DNA from: Mycobacteroides chelonae
GTDB taxonomy: Bacteria; Actinomycetota; Actinomycetes; Mycobacteriales; Mycobacteriaceae
Assembly (NCBI RefSeq): GCF_016767715.1
Contig: NZ_CP050145.1
Location: 3,162,001-3,226,000, forward strand
DNA: 64,000 nt
Direction of reading: 5' to 3'
Shown here: one piece after another, positions 19,700 to 28,757 of the stretch
Numbering within the stretch: position 1 is the first letter of the stretch
Layout: every line of letters begins with the position of its first letter
Notes under the pieces: generated by a model
The model's input: the letters and a program-made list of their open reading frames with translations, nothing else
Databases searched by the model: none
Told to the model about the DNA's origin: nothing
Made by a program: the position numbers and the translations under genes

Positions 19700-21201
19700 T
19701 GGGCTACCCCTAACTTCGTCGAATGGGCGGAAATGAGTTCCTGCTGGGTAAGAATCTTGTAGTCGGCGGCATCCAGATCGGCCAGCGCACGCCGGAATTC
19801 GCTTGTCGTACCAGGGAAAAGCTCACTACCGACAGTTTCAGTGGGCTTGTACCAGCGGAACGCACCATCGCGCCAGGTGGTTCGATCGAATCGCCGTATC
19901 GCGCGCGCCTGCTCACGCTCCAGGGGCTCTCGGCGCACCTCGATGGAGACGAAAGCCAACGAATCAACCAGAGCCAGTGACGCTGTCACATAATCGATTT
20001 GCGCCTCGATATGCGACAGGCCCGCCAACGCGTTGGAACCGGAACCCGGACCGGTGAGCAGAAACAGATTGGGGAACCCGGGCACGTTCACGCCGCGGAA
20101 GGCCTTCGGCTGGGAACCCCATTGCTCGTCCAGCGTGGAGCCGTCCACCCCCTTGATGGAGAACGGCGCTTCGATCAGCACCTCGGGGGTATCGAGCGCG
20201 AAGACCAGACAGTCGGCCTTGTGAGTCATGGCATCGGCCGATCGCACTCCAATGGCGCTCACTCCGGTGACGGGCCACGGAACCAGCTTGCAATTGTCTT
20301 GCTGCAGAGCCGAATAGAACTCATCGGAGAACAGAATCCGGCGGCTGCCCGCACGATAGGCCGGAAGCAGGTTGCGACGTAACCAAGGATCCTTCACATT
20401 GCGGTTGAGGTGATTCTCGGCCACCGCCTCGACGAACCGGGTGCCAACTCCCCGCCACACCAAACCCCGGCGCAGCGCCTCATGCGAACGGCCGGCCACC
20501 CGTCCCGCAATGGATCCCGATGCACGCGAAAGCAGCCGCCCGGCCGTGCTCGACGATTCTCCGCCCCAGCGTGGCAGCACCCAGTCCGGAGTGCGCTGAA
20601 ACACCCGCACCCGTGCCGCCTTCTTGACCAGTTCGGGCACCACATGCACGGTGCTGGCGCCCGCCGCGATCACCGCCACATTACGGCCGGTGAAATCGAA
20701 GTCCGGGTCCCAGTCCGCCGTGCTGAGCACGGGGCCGTCGAACTGCTCGATACCGTCGAGTTGCGGTGGTACCGGCGATGTTCCAGCGCCAACCGCCACG
20801 ATGACGCGTCGCGCGAAGATCGATTTCTTACCCGCCACCGTGATCCGCCAGGTGGCCTTCGCGGGTTCGTACGCAAGCGCCGTCACCCGATGCCGCAGTC
20901 GCAGTACCGGCTCGAGGTTATGCCGCGCGATGAGGTCACGGTGATAGGACAGGACATTGTCACGCGTGGCCCACACCGAACGGGCGGATGTGTTGGGCGA
21001 AAACGCATACGACTGCTGCACCGCCAACTCATCACCGGCGACGGAAGCGAACGTGTTGCGCCGCCAGTAGCCGCCGACCTCGGGCGCTTGCTCGAGAACC
21101 AGCAGACTTTCCACCCGGGCCTGGCGCAATCGAGCGGCCATCCCCAGTCCGGCCATGCCGGCTCCGATGACCACTACGTCAACAGGGTTATCGACTGCCA
21201 T
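19696..21201 (-). CDS. FAD-dependent monooxygenase, FMO/Baeyer-Villiger-like, with altered motifs
   Basis: About 501 residues. DVVVIGAGMAGLGMA is the FAD-binding Rossmann loop, and GGYWRRNTF and FSPNTSARS match flavin monooxygenases of the Baeyer-Villiger group. The BVMO fingerprint FxGxxxHxxxW reads FDGPVLSTADW, so the key histidine is Ser. The second glycine loop is VIAAGAS, not GxGxS/T. Activity may therefore differ from a classical BVMO. I start at ATG 21201; an ATG 7 codons upstream is possible. It is co-translated with the di-iron protein. Confidence 0.75.
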   Translation of the reverse strand: MAVDNPVDVVVIGAGMAGLGMAARLRQARVESLLVLEQAPEVGGYWRRNTFASVAGDELAVQQSYAFSPNTSARSVWATRDNVLSYHRDLIARHNLEPVLRLRHRVTALAYEPAKATWRITVAGKKSIFARRVIVAVGAGTSPVPPQLDGIEQFDGPVLSTADWDPDFDFTGRNVAVIAAGASTVHVVPELVKKAARVRVFQRTPDWVLPRWGGESSSTAGRLLSRASGSIAGRVAGRSHEALRRGLVWRGVGTRFVEAVAENHLNRNVKDPWLRRNLLPAYRAGSRRILFSDEFYSALQQDNCKLVPWPVTGVSAIGVRSADAMTHKADCLVFALDTPEVLIEAPFSIKGVDGSTLDEQWGSQPKAFRGVNVPGFPNLFLLTGPGSGSNALAGLSHIEAQIDYVTASLALVDSLAFVSIEVRREPLEREQARAIRRFDRTTWRDGAFRWYKPTETVGSELFPGTTSEFRRALADLDAADYKILTQQELISAHSTKLGVAQ

Positions 21202-21226
21202 GTGCGCGGTTACCACCCTCATCTTC

Positions 21227-21253
21227 GTTGACGAATTGCTAACTTACGTCAAC
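21227..21253. promoter_or_regulatory. Perfect 7-bp inverted repeat upstream of the monooxygenase
   Basis: GTTGACG at 21227-21233 is repeated inverted as CGTCAAC at 21247-21253 with 13 bases between. It lies about 26-52 bases upstream of ATG 21201. A TetR-type operator is possible, but no regulator gene adjoins. Confidence 0.4.
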
Positions 21254-21311
21254 GCTAGCAGGTCGGGGGTGCGATACGACAAGAGCTGAGTTAGTCACAC
21301 AAATCATGAAC

Positions 21312-21329
21312 GTGTGATTTGCATCACAC
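21312..21329. promoter_or_regulatory. Consensus CRP site
   Basis: GTGTGAT-TTGC-ATCACAC is an 18-base palindrome containing the exact CRP core TGTGA-N6-TCACA. Its centre is about 120 bases upstream of the monooxygenase ATG, between that gene and the end of the SDR gene. Mycobacterial CRP uses this consensus, so cAMP control of the monooxygenase/di-iron pair is likely but not shown. Confidence 0.6.
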
Positions 21330-21348
21330 ATTTATGTGAGTGCTCCGA

Positions 21349-22164
21349 CTACGAGGACTTGACCTGCTCTTCGAGTACGCCCTGGTAGCGACGCATGCCG
21401 GCAATCCACCGGTCGTAATCGGCGCCCTTCTGCCGGTACATGTCGAGCACCTGCGGGTGCGGTAGCACCAGGAAGGTCTCGGCACGTACCGCATCCAGCG
21501 TGATCCTCGCGACGGCCTCGGGTTGCAGTACCTCCCCGGCGGCCGTGATCGAGCTACCGGCCACCTTGGTCGCGGGATCATCGGATTGCGTGAGACCGTC
21601 AAGCAAAGGGGTCTTCACCCCCATCGGGCATAGACAGCTCACCCCGATCCCCTTGTCGCCATATGTGATCGACAGCCATTCAGCAAAACCGACGGCCGCG
21701 TGCTTGGTCACCGAATAGGCCGGCGAACCGAGCTGGGTGAGCAGCCCGGCAGCAGAAGCGACCGACACAAAATAGCCGCGCCCGCGCTCCACCCATTTCG
21801 GCGTCAGCAAGGTTGCCGCCCGGATATGTGCGCGCAGATTCACATCGAAGGCGAGGTCCCAAGCGGCCTCGCCGATATCCAGTCCCAGCCCACAGCCAAT
21901 GCCTGCGTTGGCCGCGTAGAGATCGACGGGGCCAAATTCCTTCTCCGCCAAGGCGATAAGGGCCTCGATATCGGTGCTCGAGCTGGCATCTGCACGCTGT
22001 CCGATGATGCGGCCCGCCCGCGCTGCGGCAGTGGCCGCCACAGCATCGGCATCGATGTCCGCCGCCACGACCCTGGCTCCGTCATCCGCCAGACCCCAGG
22101 CGAGGGCCTGTCCAATTCCCGAACCGGCTCCGGTGACGATGGCGACGCTGCCGTTGATGTCCAT
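21349..22164 (-). CDS. Short-chain dehydrogenase/reductase
   Basis: A 271-residue SDR. VAIVTGAGSGIGQALA is the cofactor loop and DIDADAVAAT follows strand 2; the acidic residue there favours NAD. NAGIGCG, VASAAG and YSVTKHA complete the catalytic Ser-Tyr-Lys set. The C-terminal extension (KGADYDRWIAGMRRYQGVLEEQ) is common in mycobacterial SDRs of unknown substrate. It lies upstream of the monooxygenase/di-iron pair on the same strand and could act in the same pathway. Confidence 0.8.
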   Translation of the reverse strand: MDINGSVAIVTGAGSGIGQALAWGLADDGARVVAADIDADAVAATAAARAGRIIGQRADASSSTDIEALIALAEKEFGPVDLYAANAGIGCGLGLDIGEAAWDLAFDVNLRAHIRAATLLTPKWVERGRGYFVSVASAAGLLTQLGSPAYSVTKHAAVGFAEWLSITYGDKGIGVSCLCPMGVKTPLLDGLTQSDDPATKVAGSSITAAGEVLQPEAVARITLDAVRAETFLVLPHPQVLDMYRQKGADYDRWIAGMRRYQGVLEEQVKSS

Positions 22165-22173
22165 GCCCGAACC

Positions 22174-22947
22174 CTATTGGATGGCGAAAACCCCGACCGC
22201 AGCAGCCGCGACGACGAACAGGCCCGCGAGAAGCCATGCCGTTCGGCGCGGATACCGGGTGAATCGCTCCCAGGTGACCGCGGCGGTCAATCCCACCATC
22301 CACGCCAGGTGCGCCGAGGGCGCGACGGCCATCGTCAGCATCATCGCCCAGCAGGAACGGATGCACGCCCACCCGCTGATTGCTCCGAATCGCATGAGGC
22401 CCTTGGCCGCCGGCCAGCCGTCCGGGGGCAGTGGTAGCGAGCGGTGGCATTCGCCGAGCGCCCGACACTTCATCGGAGTGAGCTGCCACATCGCCGTCAG
22501 CAGGAGCACCCCCGCGAGCAACCACCACCGGTTGACGTTGCCGGCGGCAAGGAGCGCCAGGGTGATGATCAGCCCGACCACCGTCCACATTGCGAGCCAG
22601 ACCGCCGCATAGAGAATCAGCGCACGCCAACGGCCCCGTGGCACGTTCTGCTCGACGTACCGGACCGCGGGAAGTGTGGCCGGTCCCATCATCGCGATGG
22701 TCATGACAATCCAGGAGACGATGGCAATCCACAACGCGGGCTGATGCACCACCGGCGTGGCCATCGGCGCCATGTTCGCGTGATCCATGCCGTGCATATG
22801 CTCGGCCATGGGCGCTTGCTTGTGGGCGGTGGCGTGCTGCGGGAGGAACGCGAAACCCAACCACGACAACAGAATTATCGCGGTCGCGATCCCGGTGTAT
22901 CTGCCAGCCGCCAGTTCTCTGACGCGCTGGATCGCGTTGGCGGCCAT
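22174..22947 (-). CDS. DUF2182 family multi-pass membrane protein
   Basis: A 257-residue integral membrane protein with about six helices. After the first helix, an external loop is rich in His and Met (HATAHKQAPMAEHMHGMDHANM), suggesting a copper or other metal ligand. MMGPATLPAVRY, CRALGECHRS and WACIRSCWAMMLTM match the DUF2182 predicted metal-binding family. The function is unknown. It starts 29 bases below the pepR stop and ends 9 bases above the SDR start. Confidence 0.75.
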   Translation of the reverse strand: MAANAIQRVRELAAGRYTGIATAIILLSWLGFAFLPQHATAHKQAPMAEHMHGMDHANMAPMATPVVHQPALWIAIVSWIVMTIAMMGPATLPAVRYVEQNVPRGRWRALILYAAVWLAMWTVVGLIITLALLAAGNVNRWWLLAGVLLLTAMWQLTPMKCRALGECHRSLPLPPDGWPAAKGLMRFGAISGWACIRSCWAMMLTMAVAPSAHLAWMVGLTAAVTWERFTRYPRRTAWLLAGLFVVAAAAVGVFAIQ

Positions 22948-22976
22948 CAGTAAGAGAATATCTTGCCGACGCGCAC

Positions 22977-24290
22977 CTAGCTCGCGGATTCGATCATCGT
23001 TCGCAGTGCGCGCGGCAGCGTCCGCTTGGATCGGTACGGACCGACTACGGCCGCACCGGCTCGGCCGCTGAGCAACTGCCGGGCGATGCCATTGACTTCG
23101 TCGACCGTCACCGCTTCGATCTTGTCCAGGGTCGCCGAAATCGTGCGGTGCTTACCGTTGTTCAGTTCGCTGCGGCCCATTCTGTTCATACGAGACGCCG
23201 AATCCTCAAGCCCTAGAACAAGTCCGCCAGAAAGCGCACCCTTGGCCCGTTCGATCTCCGCCGCGGTGAATCCGCCCTCGACGACCGAACCCAGTACTTG
23301 CGAGGTCACCTTGGCCACCTCGTCGAAGCGCTCCGGTGAGCAGCCCGCGTACACCGACAACGCTCCGGTATCGGAGAAGGTGTCCACCGTCGAATAGACC
23401 GCGTACACCAGTCCACGCTGCTCGCGAATCTCTTGGAACAGGCGGGAACTGAGCCCGCCACCCAATGCGGTGTTGAGCACCGACAGCGCCCAGCGATATT
23501 GCCAGCCGCGGCCCGGGGTGCGCACACCCAGCGAGAGATGCACCTGTTCACCGTCGCGCGACACCAATTCCAGTCCCGGCGTGGCCGTAACTCGGCCGGT
23601 CCCCTTGCGCGGCGCCACCGTGGTGACCGATGAGTCCAGATGCGACTTGAAGTACTTGCGCGCCAACCGCACTACGCGATCGTGCTCGACGTTCCCGGCC
23701 ACTGCCAGCACCATGCGTTCGGGCCGATACCTCCGTACGTGAAACGAATGTAACTGTGCCCGCGTCATCGTCGATATCGACTCCGAGCTGCCGAGCACGC
23801 TGCGACCTATCGGATGGTCACCGAACAGGGCCCCCAGGAAGGCTTCCCCCAGCAGGTCCTCAGGGTCGTCGTCGCGCATCGCGATTTCTTCGAGGACGAC
23901 GTCGCGCTCGACCTCGACGTCCTCACTGGCGCATCGCCCGCGCAACACCACGTCGGCGACCAGATCGATCGCCAGCTCCAGATCGGAGTCCAGCACATGC
24001 GCGTAGTAACACGTCTGTTCGCGTGCGGTGAAGGCGTTCAGCTCACCGCCGACGGCGTCAATCGACTGTGCGATATCGGCCGCCGACCGTGTGGGCGTGG
24101 ACTTGAACAGCAGGTGTTCGAGGAAGTGCGCCGCACCGGCGACGCTGCGCCCCTCATCGCGGGACCCGACGTCGACCCACACCCCGACGGACGCCGAGCG
24201 CACCGAGGGCATCGCCTCGGTGACCACTCGGAGACCACCAGGAAGGACCGTGCGGCGTACCGCGTTGGGAACGCTACTCCGCGACGGCAT
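22977..24290 (-). CDS. pepR: M16-family zinc peptidase (PepR-like)
   Basis: A 437-residue insulinase/processing-peptidase-like enzyme. The inverted zinc motif HxxEH appears as HFLEHLLF near residue 52, and the downstream glutamate lies about 76 residues later in the [16 protein letters not shown] region. ATG 24290 gives [19 protein letters not shown], the normal family start, and overlaps the pnp 3' end by 17 bases. Longer in-frame starts run through pnp without family match. Rv2782c is the recalled counterpart. Cytoplasmic protein or peptide processing is inferred. Confidence 0.88.
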   Translation of the reverse strand: MPSRSSVPNAVRRTVLPGGLRVVTEAMPSVRSASVGVWVDVGSRDEGRSVAGAAHFLEHLLFKSTPTRSAADIAQSIDAVGGELNAFTAREQTCYYAHVLDSDLELAIDLVADVVLRGRCASEDVEVERDVVLEEIAMRDDDPEDLLGEAFLGALFGDHPIGRSVLGSSESISTMTRAQLHSFHVRRYRPERMVLAVAGNVEHDRVVRLARKYFKSHLDSSVTTVAPRKGTGRVTATPGLELVSRDGEQVHLSLGVRTPGRGWQYRWALSVLNTALGGGLSSRLFQEIREQRGLVYAVYSTVDTFSDTGALSVYAGCSPERFDEVAKVTSQVLGSVVEGGFTAAEIERAKGALSGGLVLGLEDSASRMNRMGRSELNNGKHRTISATLDKIEAVTVDEVNGIARQLLSGRAGAAVVGPYRSKRTLPRALRTMIESAS

Positions 24291-26541
24291 CTGCCGGCTT
24301 GGCCTCGGCCGCACCGTTACTGCTGGCAGAAGCGTCAGCGGCGTCATCGTCACCGACCGGAACCAGCGAGATCTTGCCGCGGTTGTCGATATCGGCGATC
24401 TCGACCTGAATCTTGTCGCCGACCTTGACCACGTCCTCAACCTTGGCGATCCGCTTGCCCTTACCGAGCTTGCTGATGTGCACCAGTCCGTCGCGGCCCG
24501 GAAGCAGCGATACGAAGGCACCGAAATCGGTTGTCTTGACCACGGTTCCGAGGAAACGCTCACCAATCTTGGGCAGCTGCGGGTTGGCGATCGCGTTGAT
24601 CATGTCGATCGCGGCCTGCGCCGCCTCGCCGTTGGAGGCGCCCACGAACACGGTGCCATCATCCTCAATGGAGATGCTCGCACCAGTCTGCTCGGTGATC
24701 GAGTTGATCATCTTGCCCTTGGGCCCGATCACCTCACCGATCTTGTCGACCGGCACCTTGATCGTCGTGATGCGCGGCGCGAAGGGGCTCATCTCGTCGG
24801 GGGCGTCGATGGCCTCGGCCATCACCTCGAGAATGGTGGCGCGGGCATCCTTAGCCTGCGACAGCGCGGCGGCCAGCACCTGCGACGGGATGCCGTCGAG
24901 CTTGGTGTCCAGCTGCAGAGCCGTGACGAAGTCCTTGGTGCCGGCGACCTTGAAGTCCATGTCGCCGAAGGCATCTTCGGCACCCAGGATGTCGGTGAGC
25001 GCGACGAAACGGCGCTCGGTGGTGCCATCGGCGAGCTCGATGTCATCGGACACCAGGCCCATGGCGATACCGGCAACGGGGGCCTTCAGCGGCACACCGG
25101 CATTCAGCAGCGACAGGGTCGAGGCGCAGACCGAACCCATCGAGGTGGATCCGTTGGAGCTCAGCGCCTCCGAGACCTGGCGGATGGCGTACGGGAACTC
25201 CTCGACGCTCGGCAGCACCGGCATGAGCGCACGCTCAGCGAGCGCGCCGTGCCCGATCTCGCGACGCTTCGGCGAGCCGACACGTCCGGTCTCACCGGTG
25301 GAGAACGGCGGGAAGTTGTAGTGATGCATGTAGCGCTTCGAGGTTTCCGGCCCCAGCGAGTCGATCTGCTGAGCCATCTTGACCATGTCCAGGGTGGTGA
25401 CGCCCATGATCTGGGTCTCGCCACGCTCGAACAGCGCGCTGCCGTGCGCCCGCGGGATCACGGCGACCTCGGCCGACAAGGCGCGAATATCGGTGACACC
25501 GCGGCCGTCGATGCGGAACTGGTCCTTCAAGATGCGCTGGCGTACGAGCTTCTTGGTGAGCGAGCGGAATGCCGCGCCGATCTCCTTCTCGCGGCCGTCG
25601 AAGCCCTCCTGCAGACGGCCGAGAACCTCGACCTTGACCTCGTCGGTCTTCTCGTCGCGCTCGGCCTTGCCCGCGATGGACAGGGCCTGCGACAGCGGCT
25701 CGGTGGCCACCGCCGCGACGGCGGCGAAAGCGTCGTCCTGGTAGTCGGGGAACAAGGGGTACTCACCGACGGGCTTGGCGGCCTTCTCGGCCAGCTCCTG
25801 CTGCGCGGTGCACAGCGCGGCGATGAACGGCTTGGCGGCCTCAAGGCCCTCGGCGACCACGCTCTCGGTGGGCGCGCCGGCGCCACCGTCGATGAGCGCG
25901 ATGACGTTATCGGTGGCCTCGGCCTCGACCATCATGATGGCGACATCGTCGGCCGTCTTGCGACCGGCGACCACCATGTCGAAAACGGCGGTCTCCAGCT
26001 GCTCGACAGTCGGGAACGCGACCCACTGGCCCTCGATCAGGGCCACGCGGACACCGCCGACGGGGCCGGTGAACGGCAGTCCGGCGATCTGGGTGGACGC
26101 GGATGCGGCGTTGATCGCCAGTACGTCGTACAGGTCGGCGGGGTTCAGGCTCAGCACCGTCACCACGACCTGAATTTCGTTGCGCAGCCCGCTGACGAAG
26201 GTCGGGCGCAGCGGCCGGTCGATGAGACGACAGGTCAGGATGGCGTCGGTGGACGGACGTCCCTCGCGGCGGAAGAACGAGCCGGGGATGCGACCCGCGG
26301 CGTACATCCGCTCCTCGACGTCAATGGTCAGCGGGAAGAAGTCGAAATGGTCCTTGGGGCTCTTGCTGGCGGTCGTGGCCGACAGCAGCATGGTCTCGTC
26401 ATCCAGGTACGCGACGACGGAGCCGGCGGCCTGCTGGGCCAGCCGCCCGGTCTCGAAGCGAATGGTGCGGGTGCCGAAGGTGCCGTTGTCGATGGTCGCG
26501 GTGGACTCGAAGACGCCTTCTTCAATTTCTGTAGCAGACAT
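24274..26541 (-). CDS. pnp: Polyribonucleotide nucleotidyltransferase
   Basis: About 755 residues (gpsI in M. tuberculosis). There are two RNase PH domains, the second with [28 protein letters not shown] domain ([20 protein letters not shown]) and an S1 domain ([31 protein letters not shown]) follow near the C-terminus. It degrades RNA 3'-to-5' by phosphorolysis and can also add tails. I start at ATG 26541 (MSATEIEEG); an in-frame ATG 7 codons earlier carries the AGAGG that could serve as its ribosome binding site. Confidence 0.96.
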   Translation of the reverse strand: MSATEIEEGVFESTATIDNGTFGTRTIRFETGRLAQQAAGSVVAYLDDETMLLSATTASKSPKDHFDFFPLTIDVEERMYAAGRIPGSFFRREGRPSTDAILTCRLIDRPLRPTFVSGLRNEIQVVVTVLSLNPADLYDVLAINAASASTQIAGLPFTGPVGGVRVALIEGQWVAFPTVEQLETAVFDMVVAGRKTADDVAIMMVEAEATDNVIALIDGGAGAPTESVVAEGLEAAKPFIAALCTAQQELAEKAAKPVGEYPLFPDYQDDAFAAVAAVATEPLSQALSIAGKAERDEKTDEVKVEVLGRLQEGFDGREKEIGAAFRSLTKKLVRQRILKDQFRIDGRGVTDIRALSAEVAVIPRAHGSALFERGETQIMGVTTLDMVKMAQQIDSLGPETSKRYMHHYNFPPFSTGETGRVGSPKRREIGHGALAERALMPVLPSVEEFPYAIRQVSEALSSNGSTSMGSVCASTLSLLNAGVPLKAPVAGIAMGLVSDDIELADGTTERRFVALTDILGAEDAFGDMDFKVAGTKDFVTALQLDTKLDGIPSQVLAAALSQAKDARATILEVMAEAIDAPDEMSPFAPRITTIKVPVDKIGEVIGPKGKMINSITEQTGASISIEDDGTVFVGASNGEAAQAAIDMINAIANPQLPKIGERFLGTVVKTTDFGAFVSLLPGRDGLVHISKLGKGKRIAKVEDVVKVGDKIQVEIADIDNRGKISLVPVGDDDAADASASSNGAAEAKPADAVAE

Positions 26542-26827
26542 GGGTTCTGGAATACCTCTCATACGTTCTCAGTTGGCAGCACGTGGCTGTATTGGGCATA
26601 TGTGCCATCACGCGGTCAGCGCGCGGACGTACCAGCGCGAAGTGGACCCGGAAGGTGATCGGCCACGGCCGTTCGATCGAAGCGGCCGGGGATCGATGAT
26701 CCGCTTGTGCGAAGAGCACAAGCTCCGAACCCGGCAGCCACTACCGAAGACCGCCCGTTACCCGGCGGGACCAGCATGACAACGCACACACCCTATCACC
26801 TGCGGCGTTTGCGGCCACGCACCCTGA
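26542..26827. other. 286-base lppU-pnp intergenic region with two hairpins
   Basis: No gene was seen. It holds a GGCCG/CGGCC inverted repeat around a TTCGATCGAA palindrome (26667-26687) and a perfect 8-bp stem with a 5-base loop (26703-26723). Both lie 120-185 bases upstream of the pnp start and read into it. No T tract follows either on the minus strand, so they look like mRNA leader structures rather than terminators. Confidence 0.5.
26703..26723 (-). promoter_or_regulatory. Perfect 8-bp hairpin in the pnp leader
   Basis: GCTTGTGC (26703-26710) and GCACAAGC (26716-26723) pair perfectly around a 5-base loop. In E. coli a pnp leader hairpin is cut by RNase III for autoregulation; a similar role here is only an analogy. 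Confidence 0.4.
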
Positions 26828-27352
26828 TCAGGGCAGTTCCTCCACACACACGGTGAAGTTGCGATCGACATAGGGGTAGCCAAGTCCGGTGATGCACTCA
26901 TCGGCCGTCGAGACATCCCGAAGAACTTGGGTGACGCGTTTCTTGTTCTGAGCGTTGCCGTCATTGCAGTCAACACGCACGGGGTCGCCGTCCCACTTGT
27001 CGGGGACGCTCATGCAGCTGCCGACAACCCAGTCGATGTCCAGACACAGGGCCTGGCTTTTGCGGCCGAAACCGCGCTTGGCGTAGTACGACGAGTCCGC
27101 ATCACGCGGACAGTCCGCATCCGTCTCGGTCTTGGCGAAGACCTTGAAATTGGACTTGGGACTGCCACACGGCTCCCTGACCATCTTGGCGTGCTGATCG
27201 GAACCGCTGAGGTTGACGCAGTCGCCGACGGCCAGGCCATCGGTAGCGGCCGATATCGACGAACACGCCGACAGCAAGGCCGCACCGACAGCAACAAGGG
27301 CGATGGATATCGCACCTGAGGTTCCAGAGCGACCCAGTCGAGGAGAAGCCAA
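26828..27352 (-). CDS. lppU: Lipoprotein LppU
   Basis: A 174-residue predicted lipoprotein. The hydrophobic leader ALVAVGAALLSAC ends in a lipobox with the acylated cysteine near residue 30. The mature part has six or more cysteines spaced for disulfides (DCVNL, EPCGSP, DCPRD, LCLDI, SCMSV, DCNDG), suggesting a compact exported domain. It sits between rpsO and pnp as in M. tuberculosis (Rv2784c). The TTG start at 27352 is 2 bases after the rpsO stop; no better start precedes the leader. Function is unknown. Confidence 0.8.
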   Translation of the reverse strand: MASPRLGRSGTSGAISIALVAVGAALLSACSSISAATDGLAVGDCVNLSGSDQHAKMVREPCGSPKSNFKVFAKTETDADCPRDADSSYYAKRGFGRKSQALCLDIDWVVGSCMSVPDKWDGDPVRVDCNDGNAQNKKRVTQVLRDVSTADECITGLGYPYVDRNFTVCVEELP

Positions 27353-27354
27353 AG

Positions 27355-27624
27355 TCAGCGGCGCAGGCCCAGGCGCTCGATCAGCGAGCGGTAGCGCGCG
27401 ACGTCGACCTTTGCGATGTACTTGAGCAGGCGGCGGCGACGGCCGACCAGCAGCAGCAGACCACGACGGCTGTGGTGGTCGTGCTTGTGAGTCTTGAGGT
27501 GCTCGGTCAGATCGACGATGCGCTTGGTCAGCATCGCGACCTGGGCCTCGGGAGAACCGGTGTCGGTCTCGTGCAGCCCGTACTGGGTGAGGATTTCTTT
27601 CTTCTGCTCGGTAGTCAATGCCAC
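27355..27624 (-). CDS. rpsO: 30S ribosomal protein S15
   Basis: An 89-residue primary rRNA-binding protein of the 30S platform, reading [11 protein letters not shown] at the start and [21 protein letters not shown] in the 16S rRNA-contact helix. GTG 27624 is preferred over ATGs upstream: GGAGAAG sits 6 bases before it and overlaps one of those ATGs, so that ATG belongs to the ribosome binding site. S15 and PNPase genes are near neighbours in many bacteria. Confidence 0.96.
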   Translation of the reverse strand: MALTTEQKKEILTQYGLHETDTGSPEAQVAMLTKRIVDLTEHLKTHKHDHHSRRGLLLLVGRRRRLLKYIAKVDVARYRSLIERLGLRR

Positions 27625-27717
27625 GGCAAGCTTCTCCATCACTGGGGTTCGCGTCGAATGTTTCTGGTGGGCCACCGCGAACTGCAGCTCACACCGGTGT
27701 TGAAGTGTACCGGCGGG

Positions 27718-28680
27718 TTAGCCTCGCGCCAAAATCGTGCGGGCCTTCTGGGCATCGCGACCCATTTCGTCCACGAGCTCATCCACCGAAGCGAACTTCT
27801 CCATGCTGCGCACCCGTGCCACGAAATCGACGGCCACATGCTGGCCGTACAGGTCTGCCGCAGTGTCCATGATGAACGCCTCGACGGTGCGGGCCTTGCC
27901 GGAGAACGTTGGGTTGCTGCCCACCGAGACCGCCGCCTGGTACCGCTCACCGGGGACCACAGTGCCCATGGTGGGACCATGCCCCAACAACGTGAACCAC
28001 GCCGCGTACACGCCGTCGGCGGGAATGGCGGCGAACATCGGCGGCGCCACGTTGGCGGTAGGGAACCCCAGTTCCCGGCCCCGCCCGTCGCCACGGACCA
28101 CGACGCCTTCCACTCGGTGGGGGCGGCCGAGGGCTTCGGTGGCCGCCACCATGTCGCCGGCGTCGACACAGGACCGGATGTAGGTCGAGGAGAACGTGAC
28201 CGCGTGTTCGGTCACGAGCGACACGGCGTCGACCTTGAAACCGAATCGCTCGCCCGCCTTCTTGAGCATGTGGACGTTACCGGTGGCCTTCTTCCCGAAG
28301 GTGAAGTTCTCGCCGACCACCACCTCGGCCACGTGCAGACGCTCGACCAGCAGCTCATGCACGTATCGCTCGGGCGAGAGCTTCATGAATTCGGGGGTAA
28401 AGGGCACCACCAGGAAAACGTCGACACCCAGTTCCTCTGCCAGCTCAGCACGCCGGGTCAGAGTCGTGAGCTGGGCCGGATGAGTCCCGGGAAACACGAC
28501 TTCCATCGGGTGCGGATCGAACGTCATCAGGACGCTCTTGAGGTTGAGTTCGCGTGCGGCCTTCACCGCGCGCCCGATGAGTTCCGCGTGGCCGCGGTGT
28601 ACACCGTCGAACACGCCGATGGTCAGGACGCACCGACCCCAGTCGGACGGAATTTCGTCTTGCCCGCGCCAGCGTTGCAC
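27718..28680 (-). CDS. ribF: Bifunctional riboflavin kinase / FAD synthetase
   Basis: A 320-residue enzyme that phosphorylates riboflavin to FMN and adenylates FMN to FAD. The N-terminal nucleotidyltransferase domain has LTIGVFDGVHRGH and FTFGKKATGN. The C-terminal kinase domain has GRGRELGFPTANV and GVYAAW. GTG 28680 follows a TAGGCT hexamer by 7 bases, a leaderless pattern. It is divergent from mntR with only 77 bases between them, so the two promoters overlap closely. Confidence 0.95.
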   Translation of the reverse strand: MQRWRGQDEIPSDWGRCVLTIGVFDGVHRGHAELIGRAVKAARELNLKSVLMTFDPHPMEVVFPGTHPAQLTTLTRRAELAEELGVDVFLVVPFTPEFMKLSPERYVHELLVERLHVAEVVVGENFTFGKKATGNVHMLKKAGERFGFKVDAVSLVTEHAVTFSSTYIRSCVDAGDMVAATEALGRPHRVEGVVVRGDGRGRELGFPTANVAPPMFAAIPADGVYAAWFTLLGHGPTMGTVVPGERYQAAVSVGSNPTFSGKARTVEAFIMDTAADLYGQHVAVDFVARVRSMEKFASVDELVDEMGRDAQKARTILARG

Positions 28681-28687
28681 GGCCTAA

Positions 28688-28693
28688 AGCCTA
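28688..28693 (-). promoter_or_regulatory. Candidate ribF -10 hexamer
   Basis: On the minus strand TAGGCT ends 7 bases before GTG 28680, with no Shine-Dalgarno sequence between. The divergent mntR gene shows the same TAGGCT at 28745-28750. Confidence 0.4.
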
Positions 28694-28744
28694 CTTCGGA
28701 AGATGCGGGAAGGCCGACTTGGCTTTCCGCCGTCGCTGCCTGGT

Positions 28745-28750
28745 TAGGCT
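28745..28750 (+). promoter_or_regulatory. Candidate mntR -10 hexamer
   Basis: TAGGCT ends 7 bases before GTG 28758. The surrounding GGTTAGGCTGAGC resembles half of a DtxR-family box, so autoregulation by the metal-bound repressor is possible but weakly supported. Confidence 0.35.
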
Positions 28751-28757
28751 GAGCACC

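Noticed and set aside
24291-24566. N-terminal extension of pepR into pnp
   Set aside because: The extra residues are Arg/Ser-rich shadow sequence of the pnp 3' end. M16 peptidases begin close to the RRTVLPGG segment.
24028-26658. An 876-codon open frame antisense to pnp
   Set aside because: It is a by-product of high GC and codon bias opposite a conserved gene. The translation is rich in Arg, Gly, Asp and His with no family pattern, whereas the minus strand encodes an intact PNPase.
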